Below the pieces are notes generated by a model. The model did no database searches. It saw only the letters and a list, made by a program, of their open reading frames with translations, and was not told the DNA's origin. Below, one piece after another: positions 34,386-45,880 of a stretch of DNA of 64,000 nucleotides. This stretch comes from Elmis aenea (Eukaryota > Arthropoda > Insecta > Coleoptera > Elmidae): positions 62,255,415-62,319,414 of the forward strand of contig OX393578.1 in the NCBI GenBank assembly GCA_947652605.1, in the 5' to 3' direction. The first letter of the stretch is position 1. Each line of letters begins with the position of its first letter. The position numbers were made by a program, and so were the translations under genes.

Positions 34386-35154
34386 GCGTACTGAGCCAAA
34401 TGTATTCGTTAAGTGAACAGATTCCTCTCTACCTTATCAATGGCACGTTATCAACGGCGCCCAAACACGTCCAAATTACGCTAAAAATATTTGCGAATGT
34501 ACGCGTAGCTCAAACCACAGCTACACCATACATTTTTTCATCAAAACACGCGTTTTATCTCGTTCGAGCTGAACCGCGCCGTGTATTAGGGCAATTCTCT
34601 ATTTTATGGAACGATTTTCTGCGAGATTGTTGTCCATGTATACATGAGTTATTTCTTTTTATCTCGCCATCAATGAGCCCAAACAAGCGCTTTAAATGAA
34701 CTGAATCCTTTTGAAACTCGGGCCATCAAAGGAGCGGCCATAAAATACGTCGTAAAAGTTGAGGTGTAAGAGAAATGAAGATTCTGCAAATGCGAACCTA
34801 AAATTAACCATTACGGCGTATCTTTTTTGCCGGCCTCAGTTTCGTGCGATATCAATAATTTAAAATATCGGGAGACAAAAAAACGAAGCAAAAAGTTCGA
34901 TAACAAATTACACCTTCGCATGTTAAGGGAAAAAGAATATTTCACCTTAGCCCTATATTGACGATCTAGGTTTTTTATATTTTATTCATCTATTTGAACG
35001 GGGTACAAAAATCTATTGCGTTACGTAGCTAATTGTTATTTTATGATTTACAAAGTGGGTTAAAATAGCCAAGTAGGACAGAACTACATTTAAAACAATG
35101 TTGCTGTTAAAATAGTTTCAAACACTTTTTCTTCTTAATCAGTGAACAATAAAT
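34386..35154. other. Non-coding stretch with an unrecognised 99-codon frame
   Basis: A plus-strand frame at 34400-34699 (MYSLSEQIPLYLINGTLSTA and on) is open but has no motif, and I cannot call it a gene. Nothing else is seen. Confidence 0.35.
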
Positions 35155-35820
35155 AATCGAAGATGAGTTGGATAGAGTAATACATAAAATGAAAATTGGA
35201 AAAGCAGCAAGTCATGATGGTATTTTAACTGAAATGATTAAGTACATGGGAGTAGATGAAAAATAAATGCTGCTAAGAATAGTAAGAACAAAGCATGGCA
35301 GGAAAAAGATATTCCAAAGGACTGAGAGGTCTTTGTTATATTACCGATATTTAAGAATGCGTAGATATAGTAAAAAATGCGAAAACTATAGAAGCATTTC
35401 TCAACCTAGTGTAGTGGAAAAATTATATGAAAGAATTTTGGAGGAGAGATTAAGGAACCATTTCGAAAGAAATTTGGAAGACCGGGTAGAAGCACGCAGG
35501 ATCTAATTTTTACGTTAAGACAGTTAAGTGAAAAGACAATGTAACATTCAAAGATGGTGTGCTTTATCAAGCTGTCTAAAGTCTTTGATAGAGTGCCAAG
35601 GGAAAAGATCTAGAAGATATTGAAACAAAGTAGAGTGGGAGAATGATTATTAAACGCCATCAAGAGTTTATATAAGAGCAGTACAAATTATGTGCGAACC
35701 CATAACAGCAGTTCCCAGGAATTTATAACAACAGTGGGAGTAAGACAATGAGGCACATTAAGTCCACTGCTCTTTGTATTTCTTATGAATAAGATAATTA
35801 AAGAATGTAAGCAAAACACA
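35155..35820 (+). pseudogene. RTE-like LINE, N-terminal part of the reverse transcriptase
   Basis: Reads EDELDRVIHKMKIGKAASHD and GILTEMIKYMGVDEK (RT block 0/1), then in other frames NYRSISQPSVVEKLYERILE, LRNHFERNLED, TQDLIFTLRQLSEK, LSKVFDRVPREK, LYKSSTNYVRTHNSSSQEF and GVRQ-GTLSPLLFVFLMNKII. The GVRQxxxLSPLLF block marks the RTE/L1-like type, not Jockey. Many frameshifts and stops; it ends at about 35820 before the catalytic YADD block. I cannot tell whether the tail at 42545-43185 belonged to the same copy. Confidence 0.8.
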
Positions 35821-36349
35821 AAGAAAGCCTACTGGGGTTGGAATAAACTTATTACTGACAGGAAGCATAAAATTGTCCAGTGTAAGTTTTGGATAATTTT
35901 ATGCAGAACATAACAAATACATTGTTTAAAATATTTATTTCAGGTATAGAAGTTGTCTGTTATTTTTTAAATAAATTAATAAATATTTGTTTGTTAAAGT
36001 CTCTTTAATATATTGCTATTTCCAATATAAATAATAACAAACACGTTCGAAAGTTTATAAATTAACAAATTAAAATTAATACAGACAAAAAAAAACAAAT
36101 TGACGATAATACCAAGTAAAATAAATATTGAATTTTAAATAGAGCATAAAGAATTACCATTAAATATTAAGAATTTATACAGACAATGAATTAAAACAAC
36201 AGCAATGTCGATTAATTTGTTAAGAAAGTGGCGAAACTCTATATTAATAGTTAGAGGTAAGGAAAATTCACACCAGTATAGTAAGAGTTAAAAATTGCCA
36301 CTGAGTGTTAAAATTTTTCTTCAATAACTGTTTTTAAATCGAAACTTCT
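35821..36349. other. Non-coding stretch, nothing recognised
   Basis: AT-rich; ends with a (TCTA)n run at about 36348-36362 that probably is the 3' tail of the minus-strand LINE that follows. Confidence 0.45.
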
Positions 36350-38290
36350 ATCTATCTATCTCTCAGCCTCTTGAAGGCTTGAAGTCAGTGCTTTCTCAAC
36401 TTCGTGACCAGAATTTCTTCTTGGTTGGCTTCTTCTTCTTCTTGTATATGGTGGCACCCACTTCTAAATATTTTTGGGTCTTCTGTTTTCATTCATTCTT
36501 TGTATGTGTCCATGCTATCATAATTCTATTTCTATTATCTATCTCTATAATGTCTACATCTACACTCCACACCCATTTCATCTCGTATATCTTTGTATTT
36601 CTTCTTGTATGTTCTTGTATAGCCACAGCATTATCGTCAGTAGTCCATCTCCAATGCCTTGATCCTTGCCTTCTCCGACTGACGTATTTCCTATAATTTT
36701 GATACGTATGTACAGGGTGGTCTATTTTCGATGCCCATACAGGGTATCTCGGTTATTATCAGAGATAGAAAAAAACTAAATACATAAACTCGATTTATTT
36801 TTTCGAGAGAAATTTATTGCCGTAAACAGATTTTTGATATCTTTTTTAATTTTCGAAATATCGCCAAAAACCGATTTTTGGCACTTTTCAAAAATGTTTA
36901 ATATCTCGTTTAAACAAGAAGATAGAAAAAAACTTTAAAGACATTTTTCGCATGATTTTTTGTGCTTAATAAGATAGCGATGTTCAATTGTTTTTTACTT
37001 ATATCAATGCCGATATATTGCACTTAACTTTCTTATTTTAAATGGCAACCATAGGGAAATTATATATTTTTGAAAAACGCAAAAAATAAGCTTTCGATTC
37101 ATGTCAAAGCCAACTATGGTTGTCATTTAAAATAAGAAAGTTAGGTGTAATATATCAATATTTGTATGAGTAAAAAAAATTGAACATCGCCATCTTATTA
37201 AGGACAAAAAACCATGCAAAAAATGTCTTTAAAGTTTTTCTCTATCTTTTCGTTTAAGCGAGATATTTAACATTTTTGATGTCTTTTTTGATACTCGAAA
37301 TTAATCCAACACCATTTTTGGCTCTTTTCAAAAATGTTAAATATCTCGTTTAAACGAGAAGATAGAAAAAAACTTTAAAGACATTTTTTGCATGGTTTTT
37401 TGTCCTTAGCAAGATGGTGATGTTTAATTTTTTTTTACTCATACAAATATTGATATATTACACCTAACTTTCTTATTTTAAATGACAACTATAGTTGGCT
37501 TTGACATGAATCGAAAGCTTATTTTTTGCGCTTTTCAAAAATATATAATTTGCCTATGGTTGCTATTTAAAATAAAGTTAGGTGTAATATATCGGCATTA
37601 TTATGAGTAAAAAACAATTGAACATCGCTATCTTATTAAGCACAAAAAATCATGCGAAAAATGTCTTTAAAGTTTTTTTCTATCTTCTCGTTTAAACGAG
37701 ATATTTAACATTTTTGAAAAGTGCCAAAAATCGGTTTTTGGCTATATTTCTAAAATTAAAAAAGATATTAAAAATCTGTTTACGGCAATAAATTTCTCTC
37801 GAAAAAATAAATCGAGTTTATGTATTTACTTTTTTTCTATCTCTGATAATAACCGAGATACCCTGTATGGGCATCGAAAATAGACCACACTGTACTTACC
37901 CTTTCGACTATTATTTTGTAGATTTTAACTTGAGTACTTTTAGTTATTTTTCGCTTCCATAATAGACCATCTAATGATGGTTTTTTCTTGTACTATTTGG
38001 TTTCCAGTTCCCTGGTTGTATTGTCCTTTATTATAATGCCCAGGTGTTTCTACTTATTTACATTTAAAATCGTGTCGAAATGCATAGGTTTAGGGGGTCC
38101 ACCATCAACGATGTATTCGGTTTTAAGTGTATATATCGCCAGCCCCCATTTGTTGTATTTCTCGTTTAGTAAGCATATAATCGATGTCGTCTATCTTCGT
38201 CCAATATTATTCGATGCAGGGCGAAAGGTCTATTATTTCCTATGGGCAAACCCACACAAAGATATTTCTTTCTCCAATTTTCAATCAAAA
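36350..38290 (-). pseudogene. RTE-like LINE C-terminal part, split by a palindromic element
   Basis: On the minus strand, 38290-37895 gives IIRWSIMEAKNN, preceded by the two-frame pieces YIVDGGPPKPMHF and HLGIIIKDNTTRELET. After the insertion at 37892-36713 it continues RRRQGSRHWRWTTDD, EHTRRNTKIYEMKWVWSVDV and IQRMNENRRPK. This is the post-RT region of RTE-like ORF2 (LKTEYMV, KxLGxxI, RRNxxIR, WxGHxxRM). It ends near 36350 at a TCTA repeat. Several frame changes. The two halves are contiguous once the element and one TA copy are removed. Confidence 0.75.
36713..37892. mobile_element. Palindromic TA-inserting element B, a palindrome of palindromes
   Basis: TA at 36711-36712 and 37893-37894. 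Ends CAGGGTGGTCTATTTTCGAT and (reverse complement) CAGTGTGGTCTATTTTCGAT. The outer arms pair over the whole length, centre at about 37300. In addition each arm is itself a hairpin: a unit of about 170 bp running from AAAAATGTTAAATATCTCGT to TTCTTATTTTAAATG-CAAC occurs four times in alternating orientation (about 36885, 37110-37275, 37325, 37545-37720). No coding capacity. Inserted into a LINE remnant, so it is younger than that LINE. Confidence 0.92.
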
Positions 38291-39447
38291 ATTCAAAAGC
38301 AAAATTATCGCGTCTCACGTTACAAATGTAATTAGTTAGGTTAAAATTTTCTTAAATTTTTTTGGTTAAACATTTTACAGTTAATGGCCCAATCAATAAG
38401 TCACCTTGTAATGCCCTTTTGCGATATTCTAAAGTCACCTGAGACGGTTCATGCCGCCTACAACGTATTAAATTTAACATAGACTGAAGAGCTTTCGAGA
38501 TTCTATAATACCTTAATGTAGTTAAATGATTGAAGTATCATAACTGCTCATAAAGTCGATTTAAAGTAAATAGACCCAACTAGTTCAGTTAGAATGAGCA
38601 ATTACTTAAATATCTGAGTCAGCCAATTAATTTTAACAGATCATTTGCTACGCAAGTTCAATGTTGCAAGGTTTTTGATGGTCAATAAGCTAGTTTGGCA
38701 GAATTTTTTGTACGTATAGAGATTTCATGCAACTACGATTCAAAATTAACTACGATTTTCATAGATGAAGGAAAAATGGCTTAACAGAGATTAATATTTT
38801 AATGGTTATGTTACATACACGCTGTACGCAAATATATTGGCTTTTGAAGATTTTGTGGTTTATCATTAACATTTGATGTGACACATAATCATAACGTGAG
38901 AATTTACGATGTTGGTTTATTCCTAAATAAAATCAAGCATAAAAAACACGCGTGTAACTTTAATGTTGTTCGTTACTTGTTTATGGCAGGAATAAATCTG
39001 TACAAGATTAGACAACGTACCAATCATTTATATCATACATAAATTATTCGCCGTTGAAAATGTTAAATTCGAACGTGAGCCAGAATATTACATATTATTA
39101 CAAGTTATAAAGTTTAAATATCGGCGCAGATTCGTTATTGCTACATTAATCTCATTATAGTTCGGATAAAACACGTGCGCTGGCTGTTGCACAACATCGA
39201 TTTTACAATAATAAATTCAAATATATGCGGAGATATTACAATTCGCTTCTCAAAAATATTATTAACTGGTTTAATGGCCATTATGTGAAACATTTGTCAT
39301 TGGGGTTTATCAAAATGTACGATTGCGTGCATAGTAGAGGGAGTTTTAGTTTAGGTTTGCTGTATTTAATGATTTAAACAATATTTAATAAAAATTAACA
39401 GGTTGGTAAAAACGGTTTTTGTACCTAAAAAGTCTTGAGGGAGAGTA
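38291..39447. other. Non-coding stretch, nothing recognised
   Basis: AT-rich intron DNA without repeat ends or exons. Confidence 0.45.
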
Positions 39448-39449
39448 TA

Positions 39450-40951
39450 CAGGGTGCCCATTTTTCTAACCTGTTGTATGGGTAACACCGTTAATATTAG
39501 AGATACAGAAACGTTTAAATTAGCAAATTTGTGCATAATGTAAAGGGAAATCTTATGCCATTTTCAAATTTGACGTCATCAACTTTTTGAAATATTTTGA
39601 AAAAACTGAAAAAGGTTGATTTTTTCAAACTTGAATAATTCCGTAACCATATGAGTTAGAATAAAAATAAAAATTGACTTTAATATATATTTTTACGTAG
39701 ATTTTAAATATGTTAATTAAATTTTCATAGCACTCTCGATTTCCGAGTTATAGCACAAACTTGCATTTTTTTAAATGGAAGTCATAGTTGGCTGTGGTCT
39801 TATTAAAAAGGTTATTTTTTTCTCGTTTCAATGATATAAGGTTTGTTATGCTTTACTCTTGTAGTTTTTCTTTAAAAAAGCAAAAATCATTTTACATGTT
39901 CACAGCCTACTAATAGATGGGAGTTATCCCGTGTTGATGTTCTTTTTTTATTGATGTGACATTTAAGAGTTGTCTCTTATTGTTAGTGTAGCAGTTACTA
40001 GCCACTTACAAATTTTAAAAACAAAACCTCAGAGTTTGTTAAATATAATTTATTGTTTGTTTTACGTATAAATCTCTCTCTCGTGTTGATCAAAATTTTT
40101 AATTAAGTTTATTGTAAATTTCAAAAACAATGTGTTCTAATGAAAAAAAAAACGACATGCCTTTCTGTTACTACGCTTGTAATAGAAATAGTAGAAATTC
40201 AAGTGAAATGTATTTGCAAAGATTTATGGAAAGGAGCCAACCAAGAAAGAAATTATTTTGGTTATTGGAAACCAATTTAAAAAAATACGGGTATAACAAA
40301 AAGCCTGATAATATTTCTTCATTAAAAACGTTGTTTTTGAAATTCATAATAAACAAAAATTTTGATCAACACGAGAGAGAGACATACGTATAACAAACAA
40401 TAAATTTTATTTGACAAACTATGAAGTTTTGTTTTTAAAATTTGTAACTGGCTAATAACTGCTACACTAACAATAAGAGACAACTCTTAAATGTCACATC
40501 AATAAAAAAAGAACATCAACACGGGATAACTCCCATCTATTAGTAAGCTGTGAACATGTAAAATGATTTTTGCTTATTTAAAGAAAAACTACAATAGTAA
40601 AGCATAACAAACCTTATATCATTGAAACGAGAAAAAAATAACCTTTTTAATAAGACCACAGCCAACTATGACTTCCATTTAAAAAAATGCAAGTTTGTGC
40701 TATAGCTCGGAAATCGAGAGTGCTATGAAAATTTCATTAACATATTTAAAATACGGAATAATTCAAGTTTGAAAAAATCGACCTTTTTCAGTTTTTTCAA
40801 AATATTTCGAAAAATTGATGACATAGGTCAAATTTGAAAATGTCATCAGATTTCCCTTTAAATTCTGCACAAATTTGCTAATTTAAACGTTTCTGTATCT
40901 CCAATATTAACGGAGTTACCCAAACAACAGGTTAGAAAAATGGGCACCCTG
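39450..40951. mobile_element. Palindromic TA-inserting element C with an ORF in its loop
   Basis: TA at 39448-39449 and 40952-40953. Ends CAGGGTGCCCATTTTTCTAA and its exact reverse complement. Left arm 39450 to about 40131 and right arm about 40331-40951 pair along their length with a few small indels (one of about 60 bp in the outer third). The loop of about 200 bp is not self-complementary and carries most of an 87-codon frame. Length 1502 bp, the largest palindrome here. Confidence 0.92.
40130..40393 (+). CDS. Unrecognised 87-codon frame in the loop of element C
   Basis: Starts with ATG at the arm/loop junction: MCSNEKKNDMPFCYYACNRN, then SSEMYLQRFMERSQPRKKLF, WLLETNLKKYGYN. The beginning FCYYACNRNSRN, a following F/L-x-x-F, and RKKLFWLLE loosely recall the N-terminal half of a THAP zinc finger (CxxxxC, FP, RxxW), which is a DNA-binding domain of P-element-type transposases. 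The last 20 codons lie in the right arm. There is no second half of the finger that I can see. Could be a fragment of a captured gene or of the ancestral transposase, or chance. The opposite strand is also open (40356..40171), as expected in AT-rich DNA. Confidence 0.3.
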   Translation: MCSNEKKNDMPFCYYACNRNSRNSSEMYLQRFMERSQPRKKLFWLLETNLKKYGYNKKPDNISSLKTLFLKFIINKNFDQHERETYV

Positions 40952-40962
40952 TATATTAGGGT

Positions 40963-41475
40963 GGTCCTTCAAAGCTATTAATTTTGTTTTTAATGTTTAC
41001 ATGTAAACCTCACAAAAAAATCAGGCAAGTAATTTGAACACTATTTTAAGGTTGCTAAAATAGTTAGAAATTTAGCATTGTTACGTATGAGTTTCGGTTC
41101 AAACAAAGACACAAAAAATTAAACTGTAGACTGTTTGCAACTTTTCCCTAATTTATTTCAATATGTTGACAACATGTAACATTTTACCACTAAAAAATTA
41201 AGTTGGTGTACAATTTCAAACTTAATGTAAGGCACTTTAAGTTATTTTATTTAACAAAAATGTAATAACATATTGTCAACATACTGAAATAACTAGGGAA
41301 AAACAATTAACATGTTATTACAGTCTACTTTTTGTGTCATTTTGTGAACAGTAGACTGAACGCATATACGTAAAAATATTAAGTTTTAAACCATTTTAGC
41401 GACCTTTAAACATTGGCCAAATGACTTGATATTTAAATGATGGATTTTTCTATAGGTAGAACAAAATTGGTGGGT
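40963..41475. mobile_element. Decayed palindromic element next to element C
   Basis: TTATTTCAATATGTTGACAA (about 41154) pairs with TTGTCAACATACTGAAATAA near 41275-41294; further out GTTGCTAAAATAGTTAG pairs with TTTAAACCATTTTAGCGAC. The arms are about 240 bp and centred near 41225. The left end TTAGGGTGGTCCTTCAAAG follows element C after a few bases. The right end is not clear. More diverged than elements A-C. Confidence 0.7.
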
Positions 41476-42544
41476 GACTGACTCAGTAACACTTCAAAAA
41501 ATGATTTATAAGAACCTAATAAATGCATTTACAACTGAAAATTTTCCTGTTGTACTCGTTCAACCTGCTCGCAGTTTCAGTTTGATTAAGGTTCTCTTTA
41601 TCAGCAAATTATAATTAATAACTAGCTTTTAAAGCACGTTTATTCATTCATACAATCTAGCAAGATAATTAGTTAAGTTTTCCGCGCTAGTTCCGAACTT
41701 CCCCGTTGATAAAATCTTCGTTATACACTATAAATATTTATGATACCGAAATAACCATTAACAAAATTTTGCAGTCAACTTTTTAGGAAAAAATTTCATT
41801 GCACGTAGAGCTATTTCGCCATCCCGTTTGGAATTTGAACTAGAGGCAAGATGCAAATTTTAATCGACAACTGTTAAAGAATGGGAACAGGTACACAGCC
41901 AGCATACAAAACAGGAATATAATATATTGGTTTAAGATGGAAATTTTTCACAGGCATCTATTTAAATAAACTAAAGGCGAAATGAGAGGATCTAGAGGCC
42001 GTTGATTACCTGTCAATGGTCCAACGCTTCCTGCCAACTAAACAACGATAAATGTTCCTCAAAACTTGCTTTGTCAGAGTAAATGATGAACTAGGATAGC
42101 TTGCGTTGCTAACAAATGACTATCTTATACAAGGTTTTTAATCAATGTGGGTTTTCCTAAAATATCGCTTATTAAATAATAAAGAAACGAATTACAAAAA
42201 AAAATGGCTTGGGATCAATAACTGCGTAACCAAAAATTACTTCCAATAATACTTCCAATAATATGTAACTTCGTAACTTTAAATAGAACACCTTGTATAC
42301 TTGCAATTACATAATTTTTTGAACAATACTCTTAGAGGCGCCCCTCATACATCAATTTTACTCACCTCCATTTTTAATCAAGCAAAAGAAATAGGCTGAC
42401 ACATTGCTGTTTTTTTTTTCTAATTTTGTTCGAAATTTAGTATCACAGAATTAAAGAAGCTTATTTTGAAAGAAGTTTAACGATATATGGCTAAATTTTC
42501 TTTCAGTTCTTGTCTACAAAGAAAATGAGAATAGGAATAGACAA
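41476..42544. other. Non-coding stretch, nothing recognised
   Basis: Includes AACACCTTGTATAC at 42288, a worn CAGGGTG-type end. Otherwise featureless. Confidence 0.4.
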
Positions 42545-43185
42545 TAATGCATAAATGAACAAGAAATACAACATGTAGACGAATTTTGCTACTTAGGAAG
42601 CATCTTCTTAAACAAGAAAGGAGACACAGAAGAAGACATACAACAACGTATAAGAAGAGTTAAAAAAACCTTTGGTATGATAACAGATGTGCGGAGAGCA
42701 ACACAGATAAGCCAGAGCACAAAGATAAGAATATTTAATAGCAACGTCAAACCAGTACTGTTATGGATGTGACACCTGAGCAGTGCCGGAATGGGGAGTT
42801 AGGAAAATACAATCACTCATTAACAAATGTTCAAGAAATGTTCTGAAAATCTACTGGCCAAATATGATAACAAATGTAGGGTTATGGGCTCGAACCAAAC
42901 AAACCCAAACAAAAATTGACATTAAAAAATGCAAATGGGGATGGATAGGACATACGTTAAGGAAGGAGGATGGAAATATTACCAAGAAAGCTCTGAAATG
43001 GACAGCAATAGGAAAAGACGTAGAGGAAAGCCAGCCAATACGTGGAAAAGAACAACTGACGAGCTAAGAAGAACTATGAACAGCAGGGAAGACGTGGAGA
43101 GAATTATTACACAAACTGGCCAAAAACAAACAAAACTGAAAGAGCTTTGTAGACGCCCTTTGCTCCGAAAGGGAGTGAAAGGAAC
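42545..43185 (+). pseudogene. C-terminal part of an RTE-like LINE ORF2
   Basis: Reads NEQEIQHVDEFCYLGSIFLN, KKGDTEEDIQQRIRRVKKTF, TKIRIFNSNVKPVLLWM, then with frame changes KKCKWGWIGHTLRKEDGNIT, KKALKWTAIGK, RKRRRGKPANTWKRTTDELR and LKELCRRPLLRKG. This is the classic end of RTE-like ORF2 proteins, often annotated as craniofacial development protein 2-like. There are stops near 42772 and 42879 and two frameshifts. The 5' limit is at about 42545. Confidence 0.88.
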
Positions 43186-45529
43186 CTATATCTTAAATCA
43201 ATTCAACAAAAGCTGGTTTTTGATAGTTTTTGCAACCTGTGTGGTGTCCTACGAAACTCCAGCACTCCTGGAATACAGTTTGAATACCTCTGAACCTTGA
43301 CAAGTACAAAGTTTCGCAGCCATGCACGCATTGTTCCCGATATACTAACTCGAATTGAGTTCGCACGCTGACCGAATAACTTAATATTGACATGCAAATA
43401 GGTATATGCGTATTGTTGTACGTACACTGTCAACAACAAATTTGCTTACACCAATACGCAGGGCATTATACACATAGGTATTAGGTAGGAAGGAGTTGGC
43501 GCTTATTAGCAAACAAAACCCTCACAGCAAAATTATCTAACAGTCACATAGGAACAGATTTTACGTTATACTTATAAATAAACTTTGGGGTATCTGGATT
43601 AACCCACAAGAAAACGTTATATACGTTATTATAATACACCACAAACAATCTAGGGTTAATATTATTGATTTCTCTTTAGACAAAATAACACAATTTTTAA
43701 GTGTACCTATAGCTACAATTTCATGTAAATTTGTTGTTAAATTTGACACCACATATTTTACCTTTATTTAATTATAAATTCTCGTTGGAGGTTGCCTCAG
43801 CTAACTCCTAGCAATTTTTAAAATTACCAGAAGGGTAGAGATGTGCAGACATAATTTTTTATACACGAGGTACAAATTTAAAGGTCTGCTAATTTAATGT
43901 AAAGCAAATAAAATTATAACTCGATATCACTGTAAACATATTTAACAGCAATTCGCTCTTTGTATCTAGTCGCTGTGCCGAAATATGTACAGCTAATTCA
44001 TAAAAAGGCGTCTGGGTTAGATAAAAACTTGGAAGAGAGCATTATTTTAAAATTAGATTAAGTTTTTGCTGTTGTAACCGACAAAGAGTGTCTCAAAGGT
44101 AAAGTTTATGTCTCATAATGCAGTTTAAAAGTGCTTAGGTTTTTACTAGAGGCTGGCTTTTAGACGTACGATGAATTTGCATACATTTAAAGAGTGACAA
44201 ATTAAGTTTCGTCATCTTATATTTATGATATTACAGTAAAAAGTGAAAAACAGACTAACTATTTGTCTACAAGAAATGTAGAAGTTTAATTAAATTATAA
44301 TTATTTTAAACGGGCGTTGTTCAATAGCTAAATATTAATACTTTCATAAAGTTCTTTATCTGTAAGGAATTTTAAGTAATTGTAAATTATTCAAAAAATA
44401 TTGAATTGAGGTACAATAACCTCATACATTTTTTAATCTTATTTGAAATCTATAACATAAGATTATAGAGGCTTTGCTATTTAAAGTTAAAAAGTTACAT
44501 ATTGGTGGGCTAGGTATATCTAACAATAATTTGTTGTTAAATTTTCATTCAGTTTTAAAGAATAAACCAGTACATTTTGTACAATTGTTTTAAACACATA
44601 GTTCTGCAAAGAATTTCACACATTGTCTTATACGACCTTAACATCGAATAACAATTTTAAATTTCCAAGCAGCTTTTTACTGAAATAAAATAGTTACACA
44701 AAAATGATGCCATCCACACAAATACATCATGAAACATGCCCAAATAATTAAATTTCGACTTCTTCGTAACTCCTTAAGTTTTAATTTAATTTTAATTCAA
44801 AAGTAAAGTTTAATTTAGAACAGTCGTTATTAATATTTAGCTTTGTTTTAGTTGTTGATATAAGCGAAAGATTTATTAACTTTAGAAAATATCCACAGTA
44901 CAATATGGGGTGCGAAGTTTAATGAGAAAATATTAATTGGATTGTTTAGAATTGCGTCTTTGAAATTCAAAACTTTTTGTTTTGATTGATGCAAATAAGC
45001 AGGTTATTAAATTAAATGTATTAACGTAAAAATCAGGTCCTTGTATGTACAATGCTTTAAAAAAAAGCTGTAACAAATGTACAGTATTATACAATCAAGC
45101 AAAAATCTTGAAAAATCTTATTCTTGTTTAAATTCTTTCTGAATTAAAAAGTAAATTGCTACAAGAATTAAGCTTTCGGTGTGAAGCTTTTACGGAATAT
45201 ATGTTTATCTTGAACGATCTTTTATTTTAAGTAATTATGGTATAACGTATAACAAACGCATGTGTTCAATTTTTTTTTAAGTAGTGCCTTACCGGACTCG
45301 TACACAACGAGTTAAGCAAAAAATAGAATTGACTGGGAGGGTGAAGGAATTAATCCACAAAAAGGAATTTAAAGTCGAACATTATTTGTGAAACCACCGA
45401 AGATTTAAAGTTTTTAAACTTTACCAAAGTTTGATTAAGACGTTAAATAGAAGGCTCGCGATATAGATCCTCAATTGTTAAAAGGATAATCAGATAAAGC
45501 GTTTGTTTTCGAAATACCAATACGTTTAG
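43186..45529. other. Intron sequence, nothing recognised
   Basis: AT-rich. Short frames on both strands (43193-43439, 43561-43752) are without motif. Confidence 0.4.
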
Positions 45530-45880
45530 CCGCTTTCCGGGCAACTTATTTTATTGGCGTGTTTTGTTTTCTCATCTCGTTCTCCTCTGGGTCCTCCGAC
45601 TCCTTCGCAAACCGAACCTCGCTAAGAAAAAAATCACATACACGATCCCCGATTAAATTAAGTTCCGTGTGCCACAGCTCAATCCCTTGGCAGTAAAATA
45701 AAACAAAACAATCACGGCCCTCTGGATTCCTTGTGCGACTTTCGCGCGCACTTGCAGTTTTACAAGATCCGGCGTTCTCTTTTCTTTTGCACTCGTGGGA
45801 TCAAGTGGCATGAGGAGACAATCTGTTGCTAAGTTCGTAATTGAAAGCACTTCGTTTGAAGCGTTTTAAGTGGGAGTGCG
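45530..45880. other. Locally G+C-richer island in the large intron
   Basis: About half G+C by eye against roughly one third around it, with CpGs (gactttcgcgcgcacttgcag, gttctcctctgggtcctcc). A 65-codon minus frame (45850-45653) has no known motif. It could be a conserved regulatory segment, an alternative promoter or unrecognised exon. No splice site combination made a convincing exon. Confidence 0.35.

Noticed and set aside
36379..36696. 105-codon plus frame rich in Phe/Leu/Ser that looks like a membrane protein
   Set aside because: Antisense to the RTE-like LINE tail; the minus strand gives the recognisable protein.
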